Source: Uloborus plumipes (taxonomy: Eukaryota > Arthropoda > Arachnida > Araneae > Uloboridae). Taken from it: a stretch of 64,000 nucleotides of DNA. The stretch is taken from positions 1 through 64,000 of the forward strand of contig JAXGGA010005595.1 of assembly GCA_038373865.1 (NCBI GenBank). Reading direction: 5' to 3'. Position numbers and translations under genes: made by a program. Of the stretch, positions 47,573 through 59,279 are shown one piece after another. Positions within the stretch are counted from its first letter, which is position 1. Each line of letters begins with the position of its first letter. Under the pieces are notes generated by a model. That model was not told the DNA's origin, ran no database searches, and saw nothing but the letters and a program-made list of their open reading frames with translations.

Positions 47573-47652
47573 CCTTGCGGGCCTGGATTCGATCTCATTC
47601 CATCAGGAACTTCAACCTGACGCGCATAACCACTTGACCATCGGGTCGCTCA
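47573..47652 (-). mobile_element. tRNA-like SINE head or tRNA pseudogene
   Basis: On the minus strand: A-box TGGTCAAGTGGTTA, B-box-like GATCGAATCCA (47594-47584), and between them a stem TCAGG/CCTGA around TTGAAGTT. The T-stem and acceptor stem do not pair, so it is not a working tRNA. A pol III terminator-like T run follows downstream. Confidence 0.55.
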
Positions 47653-48220
47653 TTGAAGTAAGGATTTACGATAACACATATTGTTTTAAATGACATGAAA
47701 TGTTAGTTTTTCGATCATAACTTTTTTTCTAGTGAACAAATATCGTCATATGAGTACATGGTACCTAAGTTATACCATCTCCTATCGATTAAAAAAAATC
47801 GTCCAAATCGGTTCTGTAGATCAGATGTTATGTGCGAACAAAAAAAAAAAAAAAATTGGAGGTGGACTACCCCTTACATTTAGGGGGATGAAAAATAGAT
47901 GTTGGCCGATTCTCATAGATACTGGATAAGCACAAAAAATTTCATCAAAATCGCAAAATAGCCCTGAGGCACCGAAAATGGCGGCTCCGGTCCTTCGGAC
48001 CTTTGAAAATATTTAGCACATTTCCATGGACGCGACATCATCATCATCATTATACTTAACTCTTATTCATACGTGTAATAAAATATGATGCTTGTTACTG
48101 TGTGATTCAGTGACCTAGAATAATGAAATTTCATATAGGGAGGAACTTTTTACCTAGCTCAGGACCTCGAAGCTTGATGTTTGGTAAGATAATTAGAAGC
48201 CAAGTTATTTCATATTAGGG
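47653..48220. other. Unassigned repeat-like sequence
   Basis: 47850-47960 contains ACATTTAGGGGGATGAAAAA, then TAGATGTTGGCCGATTCTCA and ATTTCATCAAAATCGC, which resemble non-coding parts of Helitron-like elements known from other arthropods. No ends could be fixed. Confidence 0.4.
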
Positions 48221-48332
48221 GATGTTACCCTATTAGGGGCTATTTGGCATATTTTTTACTTCTCGATTTTTCTAATTTTTTTTTTGTTGTACTTATGGTA
48301 AAAGTAATTTATGCCTCTAATAGGGTAACATC
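48221..48332. repeat. 112 bp inverted repeat
   Basis: GATGTTACCCTATTAGGGGC (48221-48240) and GCCTCTAATAGGGTAACATC (48313-48332) pair over 20 bp with one mismatch around a T-rich loop. It may be a miniature element; the target duplication is not clear. Confidence 0.6.
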
Positions 48333-48689
48333 TTGGCTATAAAAACACACTGGGAACATCATTTAAAATTCACTGGGGAATTCGTAAAAAATATTCTCCG
48401 AAGGCTCCTCAACAGTGCCAACTTACCCCGGAGTCGGGGTAGGTTGGCAGATGCATCGGGGTATGTTGGCATAACGTTGTTTGAAATGATAAGTTTTCAG
48501 CAATATAACAATTTTTTATTTTTTAAATATTTATTTAAATATATTATAAGGTCGAATATATCGAAACAAAGCTTTAAAACACTGGTATCGTATGAGCATT
48601 GCAGGTATGTTACAAATGCTTCATGTCAACTGCAAAAGATGGATTCTTACTCATCTGAATGGAGAGTTAATTTTCTATTCAGATGAGCG

Positions 48690-49300
48690 TCGGGAAGCTC
48701 TAGTCACATTCAATACTTTGTAGTTTTCACCATAGTGGAGACTGAAAAGTCCTCGTAATCGACTTTAAGTATTTGCCCTGGATATTTGCGGGCTTCATAC
48801 TTCACTATCCCAATCTCACCTAATCAGCTCCAACAGCAACTTTTAATGCTGTCTCATCTGCAGGTGGAGACTGTGTAGGAAGGTTGGGACAGACCAGATC
48901 CAGTAGAAATGGCTCATCTTTATTCTCATCACTGAAATGAGGAAAGAAGAAATCATAGCCATCCTCACTATCAGCATACGGTATAGCATCAGAGAAATCT
49001 CATCAGTTTTAGTGCTACTAATATCTTCCTTCTTTGCAAGTTCCTTTATGATTATTCTTTGATTTCGTAGTCATTGTTTTTGTTTTCTTTCTTTGTCCCA
49101 TCAACGTAAAGTGTTTTATTTTATTTCTCAGCTTTTTTTTTTTTTTTTTGCCAGTTTATTTTCAACTGGAGTGCCGGTTCAGATTGTACAGTACCTCCTG
49201 TTTTTTCCTCTGATTGTCCGTTTTCATGGCCCTGCTTTTGGCTGAACGTCTTTAGGGGTCACAAGTCGACATGTTTCGGAGGAGCAGGTTGCATTAGTAG
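48690..49300 (-). pseudogene. Decayed coding remnant, probably transposon-derived
   Basis: The minus strand has codon-like stretches in changing frames: KTFSQKQGHENGQSEEKTGG (about 49250-49190), then DAIPYADSEDGYDFFFPHFS with a further acidic stretch to about 48830, then, after a one-base shift, GIVKYEARKYPGQILKVDYE at about 48800-48740. The last piece resembles the small C-terminal beta domain that follows the DDE core in some arthropod transposon proteins; that is recollection, not proof. Stops and a poly-A run (plus-strand T, 49134-49150) break it. Flanking GGGGTAGGTTGGCA and AAGTTGGCATAG motifs may belong to the same element. No catalytic domain is visible. Confidence 0.45.
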
Positions 49301-50187
49301 GGATTGAAGGTTAATTCCTTCGACGCTAGGAATAGGGATATTTTTAACACTAGTACTACCCCTAACAAGTAGTAGGAACATTTTAAACACCAGCATTACC
49401 TGCACTAGTAGAAGGGACATCAGTTAGGTCTGTGTAGGTATCTATAAATATGCAATGTCACGGTAACATCAAGAGTGGATAAGTTGGCATAGATCGCTGG
49501 CCTATGCCAATTTACCCTAATCTGAAAATGCCAACTAGCTCCAAAGGCATTTTCTGGATAACATGGTGGCCCTGCCTCGAATACAAACGACTGGGAATCC
49601 AGTAACTGCATCAATCCCCAGGCTACTTAGTCACTATATCCACCATAAACTTGGAGTACTTGAAAAAAAAAATTTAGGGTACTGAAAACCGAAAAGCAAA
49701 TTGGAAAAAAATTTACTCACCAGAAAGAAAAACACAAAAAATACATATTTTTCGAACACACGCTAGCAAGACACTCTAACTATTGTGGAGGATGCAGAAG
49801 GTTGCCGAGTATGTCTCATCACGACGGCAGCGCTGTGGGCACAATGTAATAGAAAATAATGGCACAATGCTAACGTACCGCTTATGCCAAATAGTCCCGG
49901 TCTCACCTATACTTGATTTTTTGCCAAATTCCAGCAATTTTTACCACACATGTCCCGAAATATCCGAGTCACAGTAATATTTTTGCTCCTAAAAATTTTA
50001 ATTTCAATCAAGATAGAAAAAAATCTTTGAAAATGGAGTGGTTTTTGTATTTTTTTATGATTTGTTAAAGAACATATTATTTTCTGCATTTATGGTGATC
50101 TAGAACCATCTCACGAATATCATAAATGTATGACGTGTAAAAGTTTAACACGTCATAGTAAAAGCCTTTCTCCCTATTCAGAAAATA
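49301..50187. other. No gene recognised
   Basis: Short ORFs only. 49470-49560 carries TTGGCATAG / TATGCCAATTT / TGCCAACTAG motifs related to those near 48416-48475. Confidence 0.4.
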
Positions 50188-50695
50188 CAGGGTGTCCACT
50201 CCAATCGTGGACCAATAGCTAATTTCTAAATCGTTAGAGATAAGCGTATAGTTTATTTGGGAAAAAATCTCCAAATTACGAAAGGAATTTTGGGTCTATT
50301 CGATGTTTTTCAAAAAATCAAATTTTGAAAGAGTTACGAAATTTAAATTTTTATAGTCATCGAGAGATCGCTCCCTCGATGACGTCATGAAACAATGCAA
50401 AATCTTGATTTTTCAAAACGTCTTAACTCGGTCAATTTTTGTCGTAGAAGAGTGATTTTTTTTTAGTTTTAAACGTTACAGTGTCAAGAATGTTTTACTA
50501 AATATGATTGATAGGACTGGGGGGCTGTATAAAAATTTAAATTTCGTAACTTTTTCAAAATTTGATTTTTTGAAAAACATTGAATAGACCCAAAATTCCT
50601 TTCGTAATTTGGAGATTTTTTCCCAAATAAACTATATGCTTATCTCTAACGGTTTAGAAATTAGCTATTAGTCCACGATTAGAGTGGACACCCTG
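50188..50695. mobile_element. 508 bp foldback element, copy 2
   Basis: Same family as 24420-25070: TA at 50186-50187 and 50696-50697, ends CAGGGTGTCCACTCCAATCG and its inverse. It lacks about 145 bp of the left arm, so the arms are unequal. Confidence 0.88.
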
Positions 50696-52221
50696 TATAA
50701 TTAAAATAGATGATTTTTCTTTTTGTTCACAATGTTTTAAAGCAGAACGTGGCAGAGGTTGTACGCTTTTAACTATGGGACTGTCACCCCAAATATTTTC
50801 AGTCTTGCATCAATAACCTGGCGTTAGCATCGTCTCACGTGATTTAAATCTGACTAGTTATTCCATGGATATCTGAGTCGATTTTTTTTTTTTGTATTTC
50901 AGCGGTTAATTTCTTTCTTTATCCTGACGTTTTCTGTCGAATGCTTGCTACATTTAGTTTAAATTAAATTTTGGAAAAGCTACTTGCTTGCATACTGCGG
51001 GAACACATAGACACCTCTTTGATTATATATTTGTGCTGTTCCAATTAAAGAGGATCTCAAGGGAAAAGGGGGAGTTACGTTTCCTTTTTAGGAACAAGGC
51101 AACCGACTTTATACGAGCACGCTCTAATCTTCGTGACTATGTTGTTCACAAAAAAAGTGCGAAGTCAAATCTATCTGACATATTGCTTTCTTAAAAACAT
51201 AGTTTTTACACTGGTAGAATTTTCTGCAGAAATTTCCCTTGCTCTGTCCTATCAGTTTAGGTGACAGGTACAAGCTTTTTAGTCGTTTAAAAATATATAT
51301 ATATACGAGTGATTCCATACCAACTCACCAGAAAAAGAAAAGTTGGTAGTACGACCAACTCTGATTTTCTTTTAATTTGGCACACGTGTTGATCATATAG
51401 AGGCATGGAAAAGTCCAAATTGTTAGGTTCCTGCTCCACTTATTTTCTGAGATACATGCCCTTAAAGTTTGTCCGCCACTTCAAAATACTAAAAAAGTGA
51501 TGTTATTTAATCATTTTTTATAAAAAATCGTACTCATGCAAAATAAAAGTGTTAGATATCTATGGAAACTAGTTACTCCAAGCATTCAGAAAAAATACTA
51601 GAATGTTCATAATGAAAATTGCTGAGTTACATTGCTCTTTGAAGTTGTAATCACAAAAACTATTTTGCCGATTTTGCTAAAATTGAGGAATGTATTCCAA
51701 AAAAAAGGAAGACATAACCAAAGGTTTACTCACTTTCTGGTAGTGTACAGATGTTTACTATAAATGGTTACACAATGCATAACTTGGATTTCTCACTCCT
51801 TCTTGGAAATATTTAAGCTTAAAGATAAGCCATAAGGCAAAAACATGCGTTTTTGGCCATTTTGGCAGCTATTTTTCTCATAAAGGAGGAGCAGTAGAAA
51901 CTTTTTTTTTTTTTTTTAAATCCACTGATATGTTAGCTATTCACAGGAAAAGAGTTTACTTTTGGTTATTTCTTCCATTAAAAGATATCCTGCTGACAGT
52001 ATATGCATGTTTTTCGCGACGACCATATGCTTTTGTTCCCCCTCTCCTGGACTTAAATTTAATTAAACCAAAAAATAACGATGCATTTATTAATAGCTGT
52101 ATTATCTACCCAATATGTCATGAAACTTAATTTATTAATTCATTGAACAATAAATTAGAAAATTGATGAAAACAAGAAATAGTATTTCTCTGATGCCTGA
52201 GCATTATGCATTCATAATTAT
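50696..52221. other. No gene; possible repeat at 51300-51900
   Basis: 51310-51480 (GATTCCATACCAACTCACCA onward) reads like a dispersed non-coding repeat next to a short AT tract, but it has no second copy here. Small ORFs only. Confidence 0.4.
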
Positions 52222-52876
52222 AAAGCACTAAATACTTTCTTGAGAAATTAATTAACATAAAGGAGCTCTAAATATTTATATTATAAGCAATACCCAATTT
52301 TGTGATTGGGATACTCCTGTTTTTAATTGCAGAATTTCTTGAATATCACATGAATATCAGGAAAATAAATGAGGTCTTTTCGTTTGATGTAGGATATTTT
52401 ATGACAAATTTCATTTGATGGGCTACTAACTGAGCATGGTGATAAAGAGCTATTAATTTCAGCATCGAATTATATTTTACCTTATGAACAGTTAAATATT
52501 TAAAAAATAATTAAATAAATAAGTTAATATAAAGCCATGCTTGAAGAATTAAAATTAGTGCAACTAATTTATTTCCGTACTGCTCTTTACAAAATTGACA
52601 TGTGTTGAGCACTGATAAGAACTGACAAGAATAAGTTTACTCACTAAAATACTAGTGCACAGATACTATAAAGCATACATTCTATTTTCTACAAAATAAT
52701 ACTGCAACAAATAACAAGGGTATCCTCCTGTTTATAGCCATCAATCAGGAACATCCCAATCACAAGATAGGGTATTGCTTATGAGGTAAATATTCGAAGC
52801 TCCTTTATTTTAATTGATTTTTCAAAAAATTCTTTAGTACTTACCCCTTTATACCCTTGTTCTTTGTTGCAGTATT
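52222..52876. repeat. Interleaved inverted repeats
   Basis: An outer pair runs from about 52222-52318 to 52751-52845; the inner ends are AAGCAATACCCAATTTTGTG and CACAAGATAGGGTATTGCTT. A second pair, AATACTGCAACAAATAACAA (from about 52696) and TTGTTCTTTGTTGCAGTATT (to about 52877), straddles the right arm of the first. This looks like one inverted-repeat element rearranged with another. Confidence 0.65.
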
Positions 52877-54132
52877 AAATTGTTGCAGTAAAAATCAACA
52901 TATTTAGAACCCAAATATTTTAAACTAAACTAAGGTATTTAGCTCACAAAAATTAACGCTACATTTGCTAATAAAAATACAACCCAAAGGCTGAAAACAA
53001 ACCCATTGAATCGCACCCTGTGCTGCTGGAAACGCACTAGATGGAAAGAAGCAAAAGCAATTTTCACTGGCGACCGAAATGAAGTTATACGTTCCTTTAT
53101 AATGCTCGAGGATCAAAAGCCGAGCAGGAGAACTTTGTTAATGTTGCGGAAGAAGATTTAAGGCTGAACTCAATTGAGCTTCAAAAGTGCCTTCGAGGAA
53201 AATGATGGCCGCCATTGACGCGCTATCGATCAAAGGCATCCCTCTGTAAAGCCCTCGTGGGGCTTTTGTGTTCATTTTAGATTCCTGGACCGGGATGTGT
53301 ATAGACTGGCAACTGAGCAATGAAATGGGATTCTTTTGAATTTATTTGCTGTATTTCAGACTTGTTTTGTATTTGTGTGCGATTGGAGTGGAGAAATTAG
53401 ATATTTGATTTTTGAGACATATTTCAGCATGAAAACGAAGAAAAAATATTGGGAAGGTAAAGAAGGAAGTGCAGAAAGCATTTTTTTTTCTAATTATTTA
53501 GTGGGAATATAAGCAAAATGGATAAAAATTTAATAAATACCTTTGTGCTTGAAAAATTAGTAAGGATATTCAACGGTTTAGAGCACAAAATTTTCAAAAG
53601 TTTGCAAACATGGGTTTCGTGGTTATAAGGAGCTTTTTTTTTTTCTATCAGCGTGCTCCCTCTCTCTCCCTGCTCCTTTCAGTTGATTTATCTACTTTGT
53701 ATTTATTTAAATTATACAATTATGTAGCCGAAGTAAAATGGATTAAGAATAGTTATCTGCTGTTAACTCAACGTTTAAAGATCATATCTATTTATATAAA
53801 AATAGATGTTTATTTGTATGTATGTTTGTTCCTTTTAAAAATTCAGTTTTCTTCGGATTTTCATCAAACTTGGCAAATAGGTTCCTTGATGCACCGAAAT
53901 TTACATAGGTGGGGTTTTGAAATTTTTAAAAACTCCAAAAAGCTTACAATTCAAATGTTTTGTCTCAAAATGGCCATTTTATTTCAATTTTGAATAGATA
54001 GAGTAATAGAGATAAGCCTTTAAGAATACAGATTGATCAAATGTAACACATTTAAATATGAGTATATTTTCCAATAAAGATTAGGATTAACAATAGATCA
54101 TTAATTTAAGGTTCCCCTATTGCATTGTTGCT

Positions 54133-54136
<4 letters not shown>
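52877..54136. other. No gene; G/C-richer block and a Helitron-like start
   Basis: 52980-53330 is richer in G and C and encodes two short minus-strand ORFs without known motifs. 53788-53900 (TCTATTTATATAAAAATAGA then GTTTGTTCC and TTTCATCAAACTTGGCAAAT) resembles the 5' region of the Helitron-like copies at 56-58 kb; no 3' end was found. Confidence 0.4.

Positions 54137-54193
<57 letters not shown>
54137..54193. repeat. (AT)n microsatellite
   Basis: About 57 bp of pure AT repeat. Confidence 0.95.
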
Positions 54194-54195
<2 letters not shown>

Positions 54196-56075
54196 TCTGA
54201 AAGAAACAGGAGGAGGAGGCATTAAATGTGCTTTGAAGCAATTATTTTTTTATGATTTTTAAGACGTTATTAAAGTACATTCATTACTTGAAAAAAATAG
54301 AAGTAATACATAATAGGGGACGACCAGATATAGTTGTTATACAGTTTCAATTTTATGTTTTTAATACTTTTTGTTATTAGTATTACGTTAAAAAATAGTT
54401 TTTCCCGTAAAACGAGGATTATTGCCCTATTAAATAATGATTTCAACTACTATGTTATATTTTTTTCTGACTAAGAAAATCACGAAAAGTTTTGCGATAT
54501 ATATCATATATCCCCCAAGCGAGTCAAGTTGACACACATTTGAAAGAGGTGTTATGCTGATGTAACAAGCAACAACGTTCTGTTTAAAAAGTTGTTTTTG
54601 AAGATTCTCACAAAATATTTGAAGTTTTATTCTGAGTTGTGTAGTTTATACAACAATATGTATGGTTAATTTCTCTAGAATACGCTTGCTCTAATATTTA
54701 AAAAAACAAACAAAAAAGTCTTTATTTTGATTTTTTTTTGTCTCAAATATACTTTGCACGGTAATTGAAAAAGCAAATCACAAAAATTTACTAGTGTGCA
54801 CGAAAAAACAGAATACTTCCACCGCCGCTTAAGTAGTTCGAGTCAGCATTCGTTGGTTACTTCTGTAAACTACTTTCAGATCTGAGCACAAAGCATTTAA
54901 AAAATTAAAGCTCTTGCCTCAACTTGAACCTGTATCAACTACTCCTAGTCGCAACTATACAAAGCGGTCATTAAAATCAAACATTTGAATTGAAGCAATA
55001 AATGCAGCAGCAAATATACACAATTGAAATATAAAATGAAACGTATAGTTGACTAATATACTATTTATATTAAAAACTACATAATGACGTCAGTAAAAAG
55101 TCCATTATAACGTCGCTGCCGATCATCCGTAAATTTAAATAAAGTTTTCGTTGATACTGTTAATGTAAAGCAGAATTAAAAAGAAGCTGAAATTATCTTC
55201 TTCAGAATTAAAAAAAAAAAAAAAAGGTGAATAGTAAAATCTTTTGAATTGTAAAAAAATCATAGCCGAACACATCGAAACTAAACAACACTCCCTTAAA
55301 TGATATGTGCTAAAAATGAAAGAATCAGTACGATGCGAATCTTTGCTTACAAAGAACAAACTAAAATCTTGAGAAAAACTGAAAAAAAAAAAAAACTGTA
55401 TACGACGATGTTTGCTATTTTCTGTCTGGATGCTTTCATTACTTCTTGGATATAGCATTCACGCATTAAAAAACAAAACGTCTTTTTGCTCCATAACCAT
55501 AGAAGTAATTGATGGCAAATCAAATCAGCATCAATTCATATTTCTTGCTGTAGCTTCTGAACTAGATTGGCTGAAATAACCTATCCCACAAACATAAACG
55601 GACAACCCCTCTACACGCGCACACACATTTACACACCACTAAACAGGCACACGCTTGCAGCTTTTTATGTTGATGTGCAAGGAAACATAAGTGGTAATAA
55701 AACAATATTTTCAGTAGTCAAGACTGACTTCTGATACTTTTGTGTACTTCGTCTAGACATTTCCTTGCAAAAATAAAATATATTTTCAACTTTGCATTTT
55801 AGACTGCATACAATAACTCTAGAAGCTATTATTCAGACTAGTTTCCCTTTTTATTTTGTATCTAATACGGGACATTGGGCACGACTCATTTCTCGAACAA
55901 GTATTCAGCAACGAATTTCATCATGCAAATTAAGGCAGAGGAACTACTTCCACAATGGCATTCTATCAATCACCGTGCAGCAAAGCGAAAGAAAAAACTA
56001 CGCATTTAAATTTGAATATTTTCTTATCCATTTTCTTCCAATTGCATGAGAACTAGGGGAAGAAATGTTCTTGCA

Positions 56076-56076
<1 letters not shown>
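54194..56076. other. AT-rich sequence, one weakly repeated segment
   Basis: 55900-56000 shares AACGAATTTCATCATGCAAA and TTCTATCAATCA with a segment at about 59605-59700 (AACGTATTTCATCATGTAAA), an old duplication. Otherwise nothing recognised. Confidence 0.4.
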
Positions 56077-56125
<49 letters not shown>

Positions 56126-56144
56126 ATATCTATATATCTATATA

Positions 56145-56218
<74 letters not shown>
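56077..56218. repeat. (TATC)n followed by (AT)n microsatellite
   Basis: A compound tract directly preceding the first Helitron-like copy. It yields Tyr-Ile ORFs on both strands that are not genes. Confidence 0.95.
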
Positions 56219-56221
<3 letters not shown>

Positions 56222-56866
56222 ATGACGGTGTTTGTTTGTTTGTTGGTAACCGCTGGCCAGAAGCTCCCACAGCACCTACAGACCTGAAACTTGGCTCGAG
56301 AACTCGAACATATCCCAGTAAAATGCACCTCGAAAGCCAAATTTTTAATTTCGAATTAGTTATTTTTAAATTAATTAATTATAGTCTCATTTTTGGTGTA
56401 TCTGCCATAATTGAGGGAGGAAAACCTTCTCCCACCCCAAAACATTATATATCGCTGGAAAGGGTTTTCTTCTGAAAAAGAAAAGTTTTAGCACGTTTCT
56501 GTCCGTTAATTAGGACAGGAGATATTATTTAATCAAGTTTAGTCAATTTTCAAGGCTTAACTATGTACGCAATACGGAAACACCAAGTCCATTTTCCTGA
56601 TCAGCTGCTCTTTTGTCCCTGAAGTTACTTTGTGGTTTAAAGCGTATAGATTTAAGCCTTGAAAATTTATTCAGTTTGAATAATTAATATATCCTGTTAT
56701 TTACTTCACTTTATGTCTCTTATATTTATTTTGTGAATTGATTTAAACTTTAACATGAGTTTAAGTAGAATTTAAAAGGTTGTGAAGCGCATTTGAACTG
56801 AAGGATATAATAATTTTTCTTCAGAGGGGGATAAAGTGAATTTAAATTTATTAAGTTGACTTTCTC
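56207..56866 (+). mobile_element. Helitron-like non-autonomous element, copy 1
   Basis: Starts TATATAAAGATGACGG and shares GTAACCG.TGGC.AGAAGC, ACTTGGC and CCATTTTC landmarks with the copies at 57672 and 58356. Its 3' end is lost at about 56866, after TTAAGTTGACTTTC. No coding capacity. Confidence 0.65.
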
Positions 56867-56873
56867 AAAATTC

Positions 56874-57165
56874 GGTGTCACCGAAAATGTCACAATGGAA
56901 ATATTATTGTTAAAAAAAATAGTGATGGCTATTCAATCACTCATCGTATTTGGCGTCGTAAAGTTTGGCCACAATCAGGAAATTTACCAAACCTCCCAGC
57001 CAGTGAAACACTATTTTCTCCAAATCAAAGAAAAAGAAAACGCTTTGGGAAGGAACAGTAGTTGTTTGCAGTCTAAAGAGTATTTTATTGCATGTTTAAA
57101 ACATGTATTTAATGCCGCCATCACAAAATTTTTAATAGTTCTATTCTGACATTTTCGGTAACACC
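56874..57165. mobile_element. 292 bp element with GGTGTYACCGAAAATGTC ends
   Basis: The left end GGTGTCACCGAAAATGTC and the reversed right end GGTGTTACCGAAAATGTC differ by one base over 18 bp. An ~87 bp segment near its left end (56925-57011) is repeated directly just outside its right end (57164-57251), so a local duplication is involved. No transposase. Confidence 0.6.
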
Positions 57166-57251
57166 GCTATTCAGTTACTCTTCGTATTTGGCTTCGTAAA
57201 GTTTGGCAACAATCGAGAAATTTACCAAACCTCCCAGCCAGTGAAATCTTG

Positions 57252-57671
57252 CTTATTTGAGGGTCACTGTTAGATTGTAATCACTTCAAAGAGTTGGCGC
57301 GAAAGACATATTTCTTGCCTTTTAATGTTCACAATAAAATCATGAAAGAATGGTCGTGGCTGAGCAACCTGACTACAATTGGTTCCCTATGTTAATAAAT
57401 TTAAATTTGGTGACCAGTTTTACATTGAAATTACGGTTAAATCGGTGAATTATATCAAATTTCAAGGGCAATATTGCTGTGTTCGTTAAGAGTTTCTGAA
57501 AATCTTGGCACTACAGTTGTGTCAAAAGTTCCATTGAAACGTAAAAATTTCGCTAAAAATAAATAAGTTCGTAACACGCACACACACACACGAAAAGAAG
57601 AAAAAAGTCTTAAAACTAAAATAATCCTGCCATTGAACACTACAAACTGTAAAATGTCATTAAAAGTGTCA
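57252..57671. other. Spacer between Helitron-like copies
   Basis: AT-rich, with a short (CA)n tract near 57578-57592. Nothing else recognised. Confidence 0.45.
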
Positions 57672-58349
57672 TCTATGTATATAAAGATGACGAGCCCTGT
57701 GTTTGATTGTTTGTATGTATGTTTGTAACCGATGGCCAGAAGCCCCCACAGTACCTACCGACTTGAAACTTGGCACAAAAATTCGAATGCATCCCCGTGA
57801 AATGCACTTCGAAGGCCGAGTTCTAAATTTCAATTTATATTTTATTAAATTAATTAATTAGTTTCATTTTCCCTATATCCCGCAAAATTGAGGAGACCCC
57901 CACCCCTCCGCCAAGCATTATACATCGTTGGAAAGTGTTTTTTCTGAAAAAGAAAAGTTGTAGCACGTTTCTCTAGGTTAATTAGAACAGGAGATATTAA
58001 TTAATCAACTTTATTCAATTTTCAAGGCTTAATTCTAAACGCAAAACTGAAACACTAGGTCCATTTTCTAGACAAACTGCTCTTTCAGTGGTTTAAATTT
58101 GCGTATTGAGTTAAGCCTTGAAAATTGACTAAATCTCCTAATACTTACTCAACTCAATGTATTTTTGATTTATTTGGCGCATTGTGATTTAAACTTCAAT
58201 ATGACTTTTAGTGGAATTTAAAAGGTTGTGGAGTACATTTGAATAAAAGAACATTATAATTTTACTTCAGAGGGTTGTTGTGAATTTAAATTTATTCAGT
58301 TGACTTCCTTTACATTTTTTGCACGGGCATCGCCGTGCGGGTACTGCTA
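57672..58349 (+). mobile_element. Helitron-like non-autonomous element, copy 2
   Basis: The only copy of the three with both ends: TCTATGTATATAAAGATGAC after A, and a 3' hairpin GCACGG-GCATCG-CCGTGC (58321-58338) followed by GGGTACTGCTA. The final G of CTAG is missing or substituted (CTAT). About 678 bp, no ORF of note. Confidence 0.75.
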
Positions 58350-58355
58350 TTATGT

Positions 58356-58880
58356 ATATATATATATAAAAATGACGGGCTCTCTTTGTTGGTTTGTATG
58401 TTTGTAACCGATGGCGAGAAGCTCCCACAGCAAATACAGACCTGAAACTTGGCACAAAATTCGAACGTATCTCCGTGAACTGCACTTCGAAGCCCAAATT
58501 CTAAATTTCGAATCAGTTATTTTTAAAATTTATTTTTGGTGTATTCCGCCCAATTGAGGGGGGAAACTTTCCTCCATCCCCAAACATTATGCATTGCTGG
58601 AAAGGTTTTTTTTTCTGAAAAAAAAAAGGTTTTTGTACGTTTTGCTCCGTTAATTAGAACATGAGACATTATTGACTCAAATTTAGTCAATTATCAAAGC
58701 TTAACTCTATACGCAAAACTGAAACACTAGGTCCATTTTCCAGACAAACTGCTCTTTCGTCCCTGAAGTTACATGGTGGTTTAAATTTGCGTATAGAATT
58801 AAGCCTTGAAAATTGACTAAATTTGAATAATTAATATATCCTGTTACTTATTTAACTTAATGTCCTTTTGATTTACATGG
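58356..58880 (+). mobile_element. Helitron-like non-autonomous element, copy 3
   Basis: Follows copy 2 within a few bases across a TATATA spacer. It matches copies 1 and 2 to about 58880, then diverges, so the 3' end is missing. Confidence 0.65.
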
Positions 58881-59230
58881 CGAATTGTTTTACTCTAGCT
58901 ACATTTCAATATACATATAATACTTGTAATCATCGATAAAATAATCGTAATATAAATATTATAATCGCAATTTCGTCTAGTTTACTCTGTTTCTTTAGTT
59001 GTTCATCGAGCTTTAAATAGTAACTAGCCAAAGGTTTTTTCCCCAGTAAAAATGTGGTCTTTTCACATTCATTCTTAGATATATTTTCTTAGATATATTT
59101 GTAAGGGAAGCAATATGCTGGACACTATTTAGTAAGAAATTTCAACTGTAGCCTGAACAAGGTACATAATTAATGTTAGAAGGTGCATTTATTCACAAAG
59201 ATATATGTATATATAATTTAAAATGTGGCT

Positions 59231-59279
<49 letters not shown>

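Noticed and set aside
52925..53320. Two minus-strand ORFs in a G/C-richer block as a host exon
   Set aside because: Neither has a recognisable domain, splice signals or continuity; kept only as an unassigned stretch.
56065..56475. 136-codon ORF
   Set aside because: Its first half is translated TATC and AT microsatellite, the rest is the Helitron-like repeat; no protein family features.
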